From Paulinella micropora (lineage: Eukaryota; Cercozoa; Imbricatea; Euglyphida): DNA of 34,700 nt. Location: NCBI GenBank assembly GCA_009731375.1, contig BJOX01000125.1, positions 611,313 through 646,012 on the forward strand, given 5' to 3'. This document shows, in pieces, positions 10,261-21,066 of the stretch. The number at the start of each line of letters is the position of its first letter. Within the stretch, counting starts at the first letter, position 1. Position numbers and translations under genes: made by a program. The notes under the pieces are model-generated. The model was given only the letters and a program-made list of their open reading frames with translations, had not been told where the DNA came from and ran no database searches.

Positions 10261-10640
10261 TGATATGATATGATATATGATATATGATATACGATATATG
10301 ATATATGATATATGATACATGATACATGATACATGATACATGATACATGATATATGATACATGATACATGATACATGATAGATGATAGATGATAGATGAT
10401 AGATGATATATGATATATGACATATGATATGATAAATGTATGACATATTATATATGATATATGATATATGATATATGATGATATATGATATATTATATGA
10501 TATATGATATGATATATGATATGATATGATATGATATGATATGATATATGATATGATATGATATGATATGATATGATGTGATGTGATGTGATGTGATGTG
10601 ATGTGATATGATATGATATGATATGATATGATATGATATA
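10261..10640. repeat. GATAT-type satellite
   Basis: GATATGATATAT, GATACAT, GATAGAT and TGATG variants, continuing the satellite that precedes the tandem 330-bp units. Confidence 0.9.
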
Positions 10641-11834
10641 ATGCATTATAATTTAACACAATATCTTATTTTATAATATGGTATGATATTGTTTTCCATA
10701 ACCCTATTTTTGCTACAGTTTATATTGCGAGGTGGAAGAATGCAAAGATGTTTGTGCGTGTGTGTTGTGTGTTTATTTCTTGTATGGATATACCGGTCAA
10801 TTAAAAAAAAGTGTAACCTCAAGTGCATGCACATGATATTGTGGGTACACGTGTGCGTTTCCTCCCTAGCGTGGAAGACTGTACATATGCTTGTGCAGGT
10901 GCATGTTTTGTGATAAGTTCATCATTTTCTGCAGGATAGATAAATTGGATGTACCTTTGTCCATGCGTAGTTACTTGTTGGGTGTGCGCGTGTGTTTGTG
11001 TGCATGTATGCAGATGTAATCACGGGGAGCTTACCAGCCAGCACGCGCAAGGGATTCCATCGACTGCAGCAACAGAAAGCACAATCCATGGACTTTACAA
11101 CTGAGTACACATCCTTTTGCAATATATGACATATTCATGACATTCTGTGGTCACATGGGAAGAATCCAGCAGAGGAATTAGGCATGGTGCTATTTTCACA
11201 AGACTTGAAACAAATAGGGCATACCGCTGAACAAGCGGTTGTTCTCCGAGAGGCAAATAATATGCACTCATCGACTTGCCTCCTTTCCGGGCCTGCCCTA
11301 TTGTCCGTTGCACGAGGAAAATTTGACACATGTGAACAATGAAAGCATGCAGAGAGAAATGGGATGAAATAGACATTTCGATAACACTTTTGCTTTGCAA
11401 AGAAAATTGCAGATAACGACATTACAGAGCAATAATATGCACAACCAACACTATTGATGCCCCTTGCAGCCTTTTCATTCAAAATTCGTGTGTCTGCTTG
11501 GTCTCGTGAGATCTCTAGTGCATACACATGTCCTGCTCGACAAGGGCAACTTCCTCTTCCCGATTCTTTGCAGAGCTTTCATGCGAAAGCAAACGGAATC
11601 ATTAGGAAAAGTTACGGAAATAAAAAACTCAACTTCACAGCAAAAATCCAATGTCAAAAAATAAAGTAAAATTTCGATAGCACTGACAAAGACCTATTGC
11701 CGATCCAATATAAAATTACCGGAAAATCAGCAGCTTTTTTCATACCGTTCGATCCCAACGACTCTTTTTTTTATTATTTTTTTTTTAACAACACTGGAGG
11801 TGTTGCTTTCTAGTTTCTTTGCGAGCATTCTAAG
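10641..11834. other. No confident gene
   Basis: Mixed sequence. The only exon-like feature I could support weakly is on the minus strand at 11063-11035: acceptor ttgctgcag, 29 bases, donor gtaagc. No partner exons were established. A minus-strand frame near 11535-11455 contains EISRDQADTRILNEKAARG, which looks protein-like but has no recognised family. Confidence 0.35.
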
Positions 11835-12497
11835 ATGGAGACACCAAGGCCGTCACCAGATCGTGGCAACACCAAATCCAATGGGGATTTCCCTGATCCC
11901 TACGTAACACCTGAGCGAGGGGTGAGCAAACCTCAACAAAAGGGGTGCTGCATGGACAAAGAGAATGTTGCGCCCTGTTATCAAGACTCACAAAGTGACC
12001 ATCAAAAGCAAGGGGTGCGGGCAGGGATCCGCAAACCTCCCATCCGAGGCAACGCATTGCTTCAGCAACTTACGGAAGCAGCGAGAAGATGTCAGGAAGA
12101 GGAAAGAACACCGACAAGACCCACAAAAGCAACGCATCATGTCATGGAAGGCGAAGAAGGCGACAACGAAACAGAGGAGTACCATCATGATGAAGCGAAA
12201 CAGACTGTTGCGCAAGACAAAGCGAGGTTGATCGAGGAACAGGACCGCCGAGTGGCAAAGGTTGCTGCCGCTCGACGATCGCAGGACAGCCAAGTTCCCA
12301 GACATCGTGAACGCTCCGTCTCTGCAGGTAGCTACAGTCAACCACGGCAACCAGACTGTGGCTGGTCGCGGAGGGATTCATACGGCAGCACGCGACAGGA
12401 ACAATATGAAGACGAGAGATATGTTTTATCACCGCAGAGCAGAGCAATGCACCACAAAGTTTCTCCACGCCAGGAGCACATGCTGGTCCGTCTTTCC
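11835..12497 (+). CDS. First exon of a charged, disordered protein
   Basis: The ATG at 11835 opens 221 codons. The proposed donor, CTTTCC|GTAACC, precedes the frame's stop. The protein is rich in Arg, Glu, Gln, Lys and Ser (for example RRCQEEERTPTRPTK and SRRDSYGSTRQEQYEDER), with no folded domain visible, which is typical of an intrinsically disordered region. It joins in phase 0 to 12633-12872. The BTB gene lies downstream on the same strand across the 661-N gap, so this may be its 5' part; nothing in the sequence proves it. Confidence 0.5.
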
Positions 12498-12632
12498 GTA
12501 ACCCTTTGCGCTTGAAACGTTCTCAATAATTGCTTGACAACTTTTAAAAGGTGTTCGATTCTGCTTTCTTTGTCATATTCTGTGTCATCACCCTCGCACA
12601 CCACAGATGAAGCTGTGTGTCCTCTTTGACAG

Positions 12633-12872
12633 GTGGGGTGGCAGGTTCCAAAGGTCCATCGCCAGCACCAGGCACTCCCGCAAGCAGTGCAAGTGCGCGC
12701 GCAAGAAGGAAAGCCCCAACTTAAGAACAACGTCCCACAACAACCAAAGGCACAAGATAAAGCAACAAATCAGACTCAAAACACCCGACCACCAACCCCG
12801 CCTTCTCGCGCCAGACCAAAGCAGAGAAGACACTCAAATTGGGGCATGCGCAGTCAGAGCAGGCCGAAGGAA
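12633..12872 (+). CDS. Second exon of the disordered protein
   Basis: Acceptor tttgacag, then 80 phase-0 codons rich in Gln, Pro and Lys (for example VHRQHQALPQAVQVRAQEGK), then a possible gtaacc donor. The frame is continuous with 11835-12497 after splicing. A second open frame over the same bases (12607-12876) is also stop-free, so the frame choice rests on phase and composition only. Poly-C and the large gap follow. Confidence 0.4.
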
Positions 12873-12919
12873 GTAACCACCCCCCCCCCCCCCCCCCCCC
12901 CCCCTCCCCTCCTCCCCCT

Positions 12920-13580
12920 NNNNNNNNNNNNNNNNNNNNNNNNNNNNNNNNNNNNNNNNNNNNNNNNNNNNNNNNNNNNNNNNNNNNNNNNNNNNNNNNN
13001 NNNNNNNNNNNNNNNNNNNNNNNNNNNNNNNNNNNNNNNNNNNNNNNNNNNNNNNNNNNNNNNNNNNNNNNNNNNNNNNNNNNNNNNNNNNNNNNNNNNN
13101 NNNNNNNNNNNNNNNNNNNNNNNNNNNNNNNNNNNNNNNNNNNNNNNNNNNNNNNNNNNNNNNNNNNNNNNNNNNNNNNNNNNNNNNNNNNNNNNNNNNN
13201 NNNNNNNNNNNNNNNNNNNNNNNNNNNNNNNNNNNNNNNNNNNNNNNNNNNNNNNNNNNNNNNNNNNNNNNNNNNNNNNNNNNNNNNNNNNNNNNNNNNN
13301 NNNNNNNNNNNNNNNNNNNNNNNNNNNNNNNNNNNNNNNNNNNNNNNNNNNNNNNNNNNNNNNNNNNNNNNNNNNNNNNNNNNNNNNNNNNNNNNNNNNN
13401 NNNNNNNNNNNNNNNNNNNNNNNNNNNNNNNNNNNNNNNNNNNNNNNNNNNNNNNNNNNNNNNNNNNNNNNNNNNNNNNNNNNNNNNNNNNNNNNNNNNN
13501 NNNNNNNNNNNNNNNNNNNNNNNNNNNNNNNNNNNNNNNNNNNNNNNNNNNNNNNNNNNNNNNNNNNNNNNNNNNNNNNN
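12920..13580. other. Assembly gap (661 N)
   Basis: The gap is bordered by poly-C on both sides. It may contain exons linking 12633-12872 to the BTB gene. Confidence 0.95.
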
Positions 13581-13634
13581 CCCCCCCCCCCCCCCCCCTC
13601 TCTCTCTCTTCTCTGCTCTCTCTCTCTCTCTCTC
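13581..13634. repeat. Poly-C and CT microsatellite
   Basis: Poly-C immediately after the gap, then CT repeats, upstream of the first visible BTB-gene exon. Confidence 0.9.
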
Positions 13635-13746
13635 GTGCGCGTATTGTGGGAGGAAGAAGGCAGTTGTATCAGATATTGCTAATCTGTGTTCATCGTGCTA
13701 CAACCATAGCCTAACGTGTCATCAATGCTTCCTTATGTGTTTGCAG

Positions 13747-14560
13747 TCGTACACGGAGCTGACTGACCACTACAACCCCCTGCCTAACCAGTTGTGGCGC
13801 GCCAGGTCGCCCCTTTTCTGCTCCGAGTTTCTTCTCGCAACTGTTTCCATCTTCCGCTGGTGTCTTGTTTTGTAGGGCCAGCTCTGGCCCGGGTTCCGCC
13901 CTCGACAGCTCCTCCAGCGCACCCTCGGCCAACAACAGCGTGCACCTCACCGCCCTCCTCGACTCCGATGACTTGGACACGCAAAACGACCCCACCGCCG
14001 AGGGCAAAGACCCGGCCATAGTTGGCGGGGAGAGCCATGGCGAAGCGGACGATCCAGTCAAGCGATCAGCTTCGTCTCGCTCGCCTTCTCCTCGCAGCGG
14101 ACCGTTCTTTCCTCGCCCGCCCGACCCGATCGAGGACTGCCTTTTCCGGCCTAACCGCTCGCAGTCTTATCACCCGCGATACCCAAACAAGCCCGACGCC
14201 AGCTATGGTCCTACATGTGCTTTCCTTTCGCCTTGTTCTTGTTGACTCTGTTCAGAGCTATCCAGTGTTTCCTGCGTGGTTTCGAACATGTTCGCTTACG
14301 TGTGTAGAGGACAGTCTGCCCGGGCCCGACGCAGACACGCGCATCATTTGTCGAGATGGTCTGTTCTGCCTTTGATCTCTTGGCTTTCACTCCGCTGATT
14401 CACATACTGTTTCAGTCCGTTCCAACCTCCAAATCGTTCCCATATCCTTTGCGCGTGCTGCTGGCTGGCCCGACGACTTTTTTCTGATCGGAAAATATAT
14501 ATATATATATATATACATACATACATATATATATACATGTATATATATATTATATATATG

Positions 14561-14599
<39 letters not shown>

Positions 14600-14788
14600 G
14601 TGCAGAGGTGGCGGTCAAGGCGCATTCTGTGGTCCTGTGTCTCAAGAGTCCGGTCGCGCTCCCTTGCCCGGCTTTGTCACGCATAAATATTAATACATTC
14701 CAACTTCTAGTAAAGATTAGATTATATCTAGTAAGAATGTCCTCGGCCTCCTGATGGAAACGCAACAGGTATTGCTAGTTGAACTCCC

Positions 14789-14819
<31 letters not shown>

Positions 14820-16407
14820 AAAAAAAAAAAAAANNNNNNNNNNCGCATCTATGGTTGTAACGGTTATGACACATACAATAAATTCAACAAAAAAAAAAAT
14901 GCGCACTACTATAATCCTTGTGTGGGTATCGCGGTTGATTTGCAACATCTTGCTAGTATGTATGTATATATGTGTACGTTTATGTGTATGTTGGAGTACG
15001 AGAATAGGGATTTCAGTCGCATGTAGCATTGCGCGTGTGTGTTTCGTTCTGGAATCTGGTCGTGGACGCCGTGCACTTTGTGTTGCAGATCCTCAAACAG
15101 AAGATCAACGACACCGAGCAGCAGGTAGCCCTGTCTCCTTGTGCTGCATGACACAAGATCCCGATCATATTCCCGTTGCAAACGTCTTGCCATCCTTGCC
15201 CGACTCGCTCAAGCTTTTCTTGGTTATGTGCAGAACGGCCTGTATATCTTTACCATGGACACAATATCGGTCAGGCACTGATCCCACACACATACTTTCT
15301 ATCCGATAAATTGGTTTACTTTTCTTCTGTGGTTTTTTCGTCTATTTTTGTTTTTCCCATGTTCTTTCATATCATCCGATCTCTTTTCTGTCTCTAGCCA
15401 AAGTATTTATGTATGTGCGACGTATTCCACCGTCGCTTGTCTGTATGTAGTAAGGCACTGTATGTCACTCATTTTCAAGTCTGTATATGTGTCGTTCTGC
15501 AGGTGGTTGCCAAGCTGTTCGTGGCGTCGCTGCTGAACCAACTGGTGCTGCGAGACGCCAAGCCAGAATACCACGTATGCGCCTAAGCTTCTGATCTTAT
15601 CTTACCTGCTCTTACCTTACCTTACCTTACCTCACCTTGCCTTGCCTTATCTCATCTCATCATATCTTATCGTATCTCGTGTCTTATCTTATCTTACCTT
15701 ATCTTATCTTATCTTATCTTATCTTACCTTACCTTACCTTACCTTACCTTATCTCATCTCATCTCATGTCATCTTATCTTATCCTATCCTATCTTACCTT
15801 ACCTTACCTTACCTCATCTCATCTCATCTCATCTCATCTTATCTTATCTTTTCTTATCTTTATATTCACTTAAGTTAACTTATCTGACCTGACCTGACCT
15901 GACCTGATCTGATCAGAGACCTTACCTTATCTTATCTTTTTCTGTTTTATCTCATCTCATACCAGCGACTTTCCGCCCATATCCACCCGCTGCCACGCAT
16001 GCCGTCATGCTAGGCGCCTTTACTGGAGCTCTACCAGCGCTATGAAGTCAAGGTTCTTTATCTCCTTTCTCTTTTTCTTCTCCTACCCCTTCCTCTCTTT
16101 TCGTTTCACATGCATGCATAGATTGACCTGTCATGTGAATGTTTCTCGATATACGTGGGGCTAGAAGCAGAGATTGTGTCCTTGTGCTGCACAGGAGTGT
16201 GAGAACTACTGCACCGAACTCATGGTGGTAACGCAACTTTCTTACCACTATAACTACTATTACTGATAATAGCAGTATTAATACCAGCTTCAAATATTGA
16301 AAAGCAAACAAAACTAGACCGTGTCAGTTCAGTTTGGTTCACTCTCAAAAAAAGGAAAGTCTAGATATGTGCTTTACTGCACCTATATTTGCACGTGCCG
16401 GGATCAT

Positions 16408-16476
<69 letters not shown>

Positions 16477-16840
16477 TGCTGCTGCTGCTGTCAGGCCCAG
16501 CTGCAGCGTGCCAACCGCGCCACCATGTACCAGTACGCCGCCGTCGGCTTCAGGTCTCCCCTCTTACCTCTGACATAGACATAGACAAGCACACATCTTA
16601 GTTCCCCCTTTCTCTACCTCTGAACGCCCAAAAGGAATCGTGCGGGAGATTGATATCGATGGGCGCTGACGTGATGGTGTGTGTGTGTGTGGTTGGTCAG
16701 GTATCAGCGGCCGGACCTGCTGCGCGCAGCCCTGGACGCCATCGACACCCCAAGACACGGTGCGCCTCGCAAACCCACCCCCTGCCTTTGTGTGTGTGTG
16801 TGTGTGTGTGTGAGTGTCTCTCTCTCTCTCTCTCTTTCTT

Positions 16841-16877
<37 letters not shown>

Positions 16878-17711
16878 GTGTGTTTGTTGTTGTTGTTGTT
16901 TTGTGTGTGTGTGTGTGTGTGTGTGCGAGCGAGCGAGAGAGAGAGAGATGCTTTGCCTCTTTCACGTTCAATCGGGTGTGTATCTACGTGTTGCTGTGCG
17001 CAGGTGACGCAGAGCTGTGTGTTCACTGGGAAGTGCCTCGCGAAGTGCTACTGGCTGTTCTCAAGACTTCTGTAAGCAACTCTCTCGCTCTCGCTCTTCC
17101 TCTATTTCTTCGTCTCTCGCTCGTTCTTTATCCACTCTTTCTTCATCTCTCGCTCGTTCCTTCCTCTCCTTTTCTCCCCTAATTGTAATGGAAGTTGCTC
17201 CATAAATGTCTCTCCTTTGTTCCTCTTTTCTTGTGTGCGTAGATTTCTTCTGCGTCTGAAGATTTGAAGTCCATCTTCAGCAACCAGCATCACTTTCAGG
17301 TACAACATCTTTCGCTTTTTCTTTCATTTTGTCACGCTGTGGCTTCCCTTTTTTTTCTAAACCGCAGCTCCGAGCAAAAAACATGACGTGTTGCGCTTTT
17401 CGCGTTCGCTCAATTTATCACCAGCCCGCTCTTTCATACATATATACATGCATACGTTGCGTCGCTTTCTCTTTTGCCTTCTTCGCTGCCGCCTCGACCG
17501 CGAGCTCCTCCTTCGTCTTGGCCTATGTATGTATGTATGCACGTATGTATGTCTTTTTTGCTGCTGATGTAGGACTATCCGCCTGTGCCTGTGCGTCCCT
17601 ACTCTGTACAGGTCACACCCTTTCCGTCTCTCTCTTTTCATTCAATACATACAGCACAGTTTGCTCGACCCATTCGCTAGCAGTATTTGCTGATAGGTTC
17701 ACATGGTGGTC

Positions 17712-17743
<32 letters not shown>

Positions 17744-17946
17744 TGTATGTGCAGTACGGCTCTTACCACGGCGCTGTTCTTGGCATCAAGGTCACCATCA
17801 CAGTTCCATCATTGTTGGTGATTTCTTGTTACTTTGTCATTCCCTCAGTAAGAGCTCCACATTTATCTATTTATCTATTTATTTATTTATTTATTTATTT
17901 ATTTGTTTATTTATTATCATTATCATCATTATTGTTATCATTATTC

Positions 17947-18008
<62 letters not shown>

Positions 18009-18434
18009 GCCCTGTCGCCAGTTCGATTCCCGTCGGTGCCACCAGTATTTTCATTGAACATACCGGTCCGTCTGGAAGTGTTGGAACTGCCCGTGCGGGG
18101 GTGTCATTAGAGCCTATCGTCAATTCTTCGTACTCCCCTCACGGGTGAGACGATGGAGGCGCATGTGCAGATTTGCATCAGCCATTGACAGAGAAGCACT
18201 ATTATTATTATTATTATTATTAATTATATGATGTCCCTTGTGTGTTGTGCAGTCGGTCATGGAGCCTAACCATCTTCTGGTAACTGCATTTTCACAAAAT
18301 AACACGTTTGAATTTGCTCTAACTCTCCCAGATCTTGCAAGTCACGTCTTTTGTGTGCTTTGTGTTAGGTCTTGTTCACACACGTGGGTGAGCTGGCCAT
18401 GATCGTGCCTGCGGAAGAATGCAAACGCCTGTGA
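13747..18434 (+). CDS. BTB/POZ and BACK-like domain protein, 16 exons
   Basis: Exons: 13747-13805, 13876-14207, 14308-14358, 14606-14652, 15089-15124, 15503-15574, 16014-16052, 16195-16224, 16495-16553, 16701-16759, 17004-17071, 17243-17299, 17573-17611, 17755-17790, 18253-18279 and 18369-18434 (TGA). All have GT-AG borders and consistent phases. A Ser/Pro-rich disordered exon is followed by DADTRIICRDEVAVKAHSVV, which matches the BTB start (acidic residue, strand, xxxxHKxVL). LCLKSPILKQKI then matches the 'ARSPVFxxMF' helix. LLELYQRYEVKECENYCTEL corresponds to the C-terminal BTB helices (LLxLAxxYxxxxLxxxCxxxL). MYQYAAVGFRYQRPDLLRAA and VHWEVPREVLLAVLKTS look like the BACK entry. BTB proteins often act as dimers or cullin-3 adaptors; the role here is inferred only from the family. 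The tail after 17573 matches nothing I know, and its 27-39 base exons are the least certain. Confidence 0.65.
14308..14652 (+). CDS. BTB gene exons carrying the start of the BTB fold
   Basis: Exon 14308-14358 encodes DSLPGPDADTRIICRD, and exon 14606-14652 continues with EVAVKAHSVVLCLKSP. Joined in phase 1, the two give the canonical BTB opening in which a strand, a turn, the AH dipeptide and a 'VLxxxSP' helix follow one another. A TA and GT microsatellite fills the intron. Confidence 0.68.
14500..14843. repeat. TA/GT arrays and a poly-C, poly-A run with a 10-N gap
   Basis: TA and TACA at 14497-14573, GT to 14598, then, in the next intron, poly-C and poly-A at 14787-14833 and N at 14834-14843. 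Exon 14606-14652 lies between. Confidence 0.88.
15596..15960. repeat. Pentanucleotide array CTTAT/CTTAC/CTCAT
   Basis: Intronic array of related five-base units in the BTB gene. The long open frames here are repeat translations. Confidence 0.9.
16410..16945. repeat. CT, GT and GTT microsatellites in BTB gene introns
   Basis: CT at about 16408-16474, followed by GCT immediately before exon 16495-16553; GT, CT, TTG, GT and GA at 16787-16947 before exon 17004-17071. Confidence 0.88.
17860..18008. repeat. TTTA and ATT microsatellite
   Basis: ATTT units, then a pure ATT array, in the BTB gene intron before exon 18253-18279. Confidence 0.9.
18009..18196 (+). mobile_element. Possible SINE-like insertion
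   Basis: A unique 188-bp block lies between an ATT array and a second TATTATT tract. Near its start is agttcgattcccg, close to an RNA polymerase III B box (GGTTCGANTCC), followed by ggtgccacca, which resembles a tRNA 3' end. No A box is visible; the expected position falls in the ATT array, so the head may be lost. The trinucleotide tract after the block could be its tail. The stems of a full tRNA do not form, so it is not a tRNA gene. Confidence 0.3.
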
Positions 18435-18462
18435 CCGTCTCTACCACCAACGAACCTAGTAG

Positions 18463-18605
18463 TAGAAACATGTACTTGTCATGCTGTAACTATATAAGTA
18501 GAAACATTTACTTGTCATGCTGTAACTTTACTACACAAGAAGTAAGTATCAATAGAAAGTACACAAGAAGTAAATATCAATAGAAAGTACACAAGAAGTC
18601 TTGAA
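18463..18605. repeat. Two adjacent short tandem repeats
   Basis: A unit of about 36 bases starting gtagaaacatgtacttgtca occurs twice. It is followed by a 28-base unit, cacaagaagtaagtatcaat and onwards, that occurs twice plus a partial third copy. They lie just 3' of the BTB gene stop. Confidence 0.8.
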
Positions 18606-19955
18606 GTTCTGGAGAATGAACGAATTTCTTTGATCGCATTTTAAAGTCAATATTTATCAGGCTGCCACCGACATATGTAAATTTGGTCCTCGTGGTAAGA
18701 TCGTTTTAACCCGAATTATAGTATATTAAAATTCAGATGTAACTGGAGTTGAATTCAGTACATTACTTCAATCGGATTCAAAAAATGCTAAGCCTGAGGT
18801 TAGTAGTTTTAATAAACAACTCGAATCATCGGAAGTTTATATTATTGTAATACACTTTTTCACCATTCATTGGGCCCGGGATGGAAAATTTCCCGAATTT
18901 TTGCGTGCAAAGTGTTCGGACAGCACAACGCTATCAAACTTTAATTGACTTGAAATTCTTTTTATTCCTGAAAAATGATCACTCCAAAGCTTAGGAAGTG
19001 AGTCAGGGTGAAGGGATTAATACAACCGGACCGGGTAAATACGTTAGTTGAATAATCAGTAGTATTAGTTATAGTTCATAGTGTGGAAAAAGTAGTAATT
19101 ACTTGTGTTGGTGGCAGTGGTGGCGCAAATGCCAATATGTCACGTTTGGACACCTGAAATTTTGACTCAGAGACCTGCATGAACTGTTTCGTTCGTTTGG
19201 CGGGCTTTTGTCTGTGTTGATTGATTTTCCTATTAATATTAAAGGACGTTTGGAGCTGGTTATTGAGTCAACCGGGGACGCATGGGAGACGTTAAACAGG
19301 CTTCTAATATTGCAAATACTGTTAACTTCTTCAGGGTTGTGAACCTTGTACGTGTGGAAGCGCAGCAAAATCACAGACGTGATCATGCGGCCAGTGGAAA
19401 AGCTTCTACTGTCTGTGTCACACCCAAGAGTGACACAGCAGAAGGGAAGTCCATCCCAGCTGTGTTTCAGAACCAGTGCGTAAACAGTGGTGGTTGAACA
19501 GGAGGTAGAGCTCTACTAGTGATAGAGGTCAAGCTACCGACAGGAGGCAGGAGCGAGCCTTCGGGTCAGAAGGACATCTACAGGAACGGTTTTGGGGTTT
19601 GGACCACAAAGCCCCACCATCAGGCAAGCCCAGAAACTAGTCTAGGGGTGCTTGAGGCTCGCAGGAGTGTTGGTGGGTGCAGGGTAGCTACCTGCATAAG
19701 GAAAACCAACAGAAAAAGGCCAACAGGGGATTGCTGCAAGTAGGCAGTCTGCAACGTACTCTTAGCCGGGGGGATTCCAAATTTGCAGAAGGAGTGTCCA
19801 CCAGTCAGACACAAATAACAGACACAGGACAACCACATTTCTGGAGTGTAGAGGTGACTTTCGATGTCTGAAGAACAGAAAAATGGAAAGGAGGGGTCAA
19901 ACATACCTTGCTATAGCGGTAGGGAAGACTGGGAAGACTTCGAACGAAGCCTAAT
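18606..19955. other. No confident gene; possible 5' part of the retroelement
   Basis: AT-rich to about 19100, then a more GC-balanced stretch with short plus-strand frames (19282-19497, 19519-19743) that have no motif. Since gag remnants follow on the same strand, the later part may be decayed element sequence. No long terminal repeat was identified. Confidence 0.35.
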
Positions 19956-21066
19956 GCTAAGGCAGTAAGAAAAGACCTTAAGGGAGGATTTGAGGACCTC
20001 AAAGGGCATAAGTTGGAAGTGCATCGTGCTAACCTCAGAAGGTTGCACATGGCTGGCAAGACAGTGCCGGAATATATGAGGCTGTGGGAGAAACATGCTA
20101 GAAAGACAACAATGGCAGCAGCAGCAAGCAGCAGCAAGCAGGTGGACAAGTAAACAGTGAATTAGGGCTGCAGGAGAGTCACAGCATGGAGGAGGAGGAG
20201 GAGCTTATGCCAAGCTTAGAGGATGGATACGAGCAGGCAGAGGAAAGCTCAGAAGGAGAAGACTCTGATGAGACAGAAGAGCAAGACGAGAACAAGACAA
20301 TGCCACTAGACGTGAATCTGCCTCAAGGAAGTACGAGGAGGAGCGAAAGGAAAGAATGGCCACATCTCGCTCTCGATCGTCGTCTCTTCCAAGCATGACT
20401 GGCAGTGCAGATGGAAGTGGAAGCCAAGGGGCAAAAGGACTGTCTACGTCTCCTCTCGCTACGGCAACTGCAACAGCAAAGAAGAAGAGTACTAAGGTGC
20501 TCAAGCAAAAGCGTAGAGACAGGCAGCTAGTGGCAAGCTATGATGCCAGCTTAGTGGTGGCTGTGAGAGAGAAGCGAGTGGAACTATTCACGCTCATCTA
20601 CAACCACTTGCTAGGTGAGGCAAAGAGGCTTGTAACAGACTTGGTGAGGGATGGAACGAAGGAATTTGGACAACTGTTACAGCCAGATGCCATGTGGAAA
20701 AGGCTAAAGGAACGGTATGGGAAGGGTAACCCTAGTGACTGAAAAGCAGAGAAAGATGGCTAGGTGGGAGTTCAATTCCACCCAGTACGAAGGTCAGATT
20801 GCAGAGTTTGAGACGGTAAGGGAACAGCTGTCATAGAAGGGGCATCACCCCTCCGACCTGAGCTTTGAACAAATCATTCGTGATGCCATCATGGGCCCGG
20901 AGATGCGGGACAAGGAAGTCCAAAATGACTGGAAGCAGTGGCTGTTGGCTGCTGACTTTGAGAAGGAAAAACAGTCATGGGACGTGCATCAATGGTGGAA
21001 GGAGTTGAAAAAGAAGGCAAAGGACATTGACCTGCAAAAGGAGAGAGAGAGAGAGAAAGGCAAATA
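19956..21066 (+). pseudogene. gag: Decayed gag region of a retroelement
   Basis: Several plus-strand frame fragments succeed each other. 19956-20153 has a capsid-like segment with ANLRRLHMAGKTVPEYMRLW; 20186-20398 is an acidic stretch; 20356-20742 contains KRVELFTLIYNHLLGEAKRL. 20756-21066 contains ARWEFNSTQYEGQIAEFETV, a TAG stop at 20834-20836, and FEQIIRDAIMGPEMRDKEV. The protein-like content shifts frame several times, and the last shift falls in a GA run near 21040-21055 that leads into the zinc-finger frame. It was therefore once a single gag-type frame and is now broken. Confidence 0.6.

Noticed and set aside
17357-17440. Exon starting after ccgcag at about 17368 in the BTB gene
   Set aside because: The acceptor is good, but no convincing donor follows in phase, and exons 17243-17299 and 17573-17611 join in phase without it.
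18009-18050. tRNA gene
   Set aside because: A B-box-like sequence is present, but no A box, and no cloverleaf stems can be formed.
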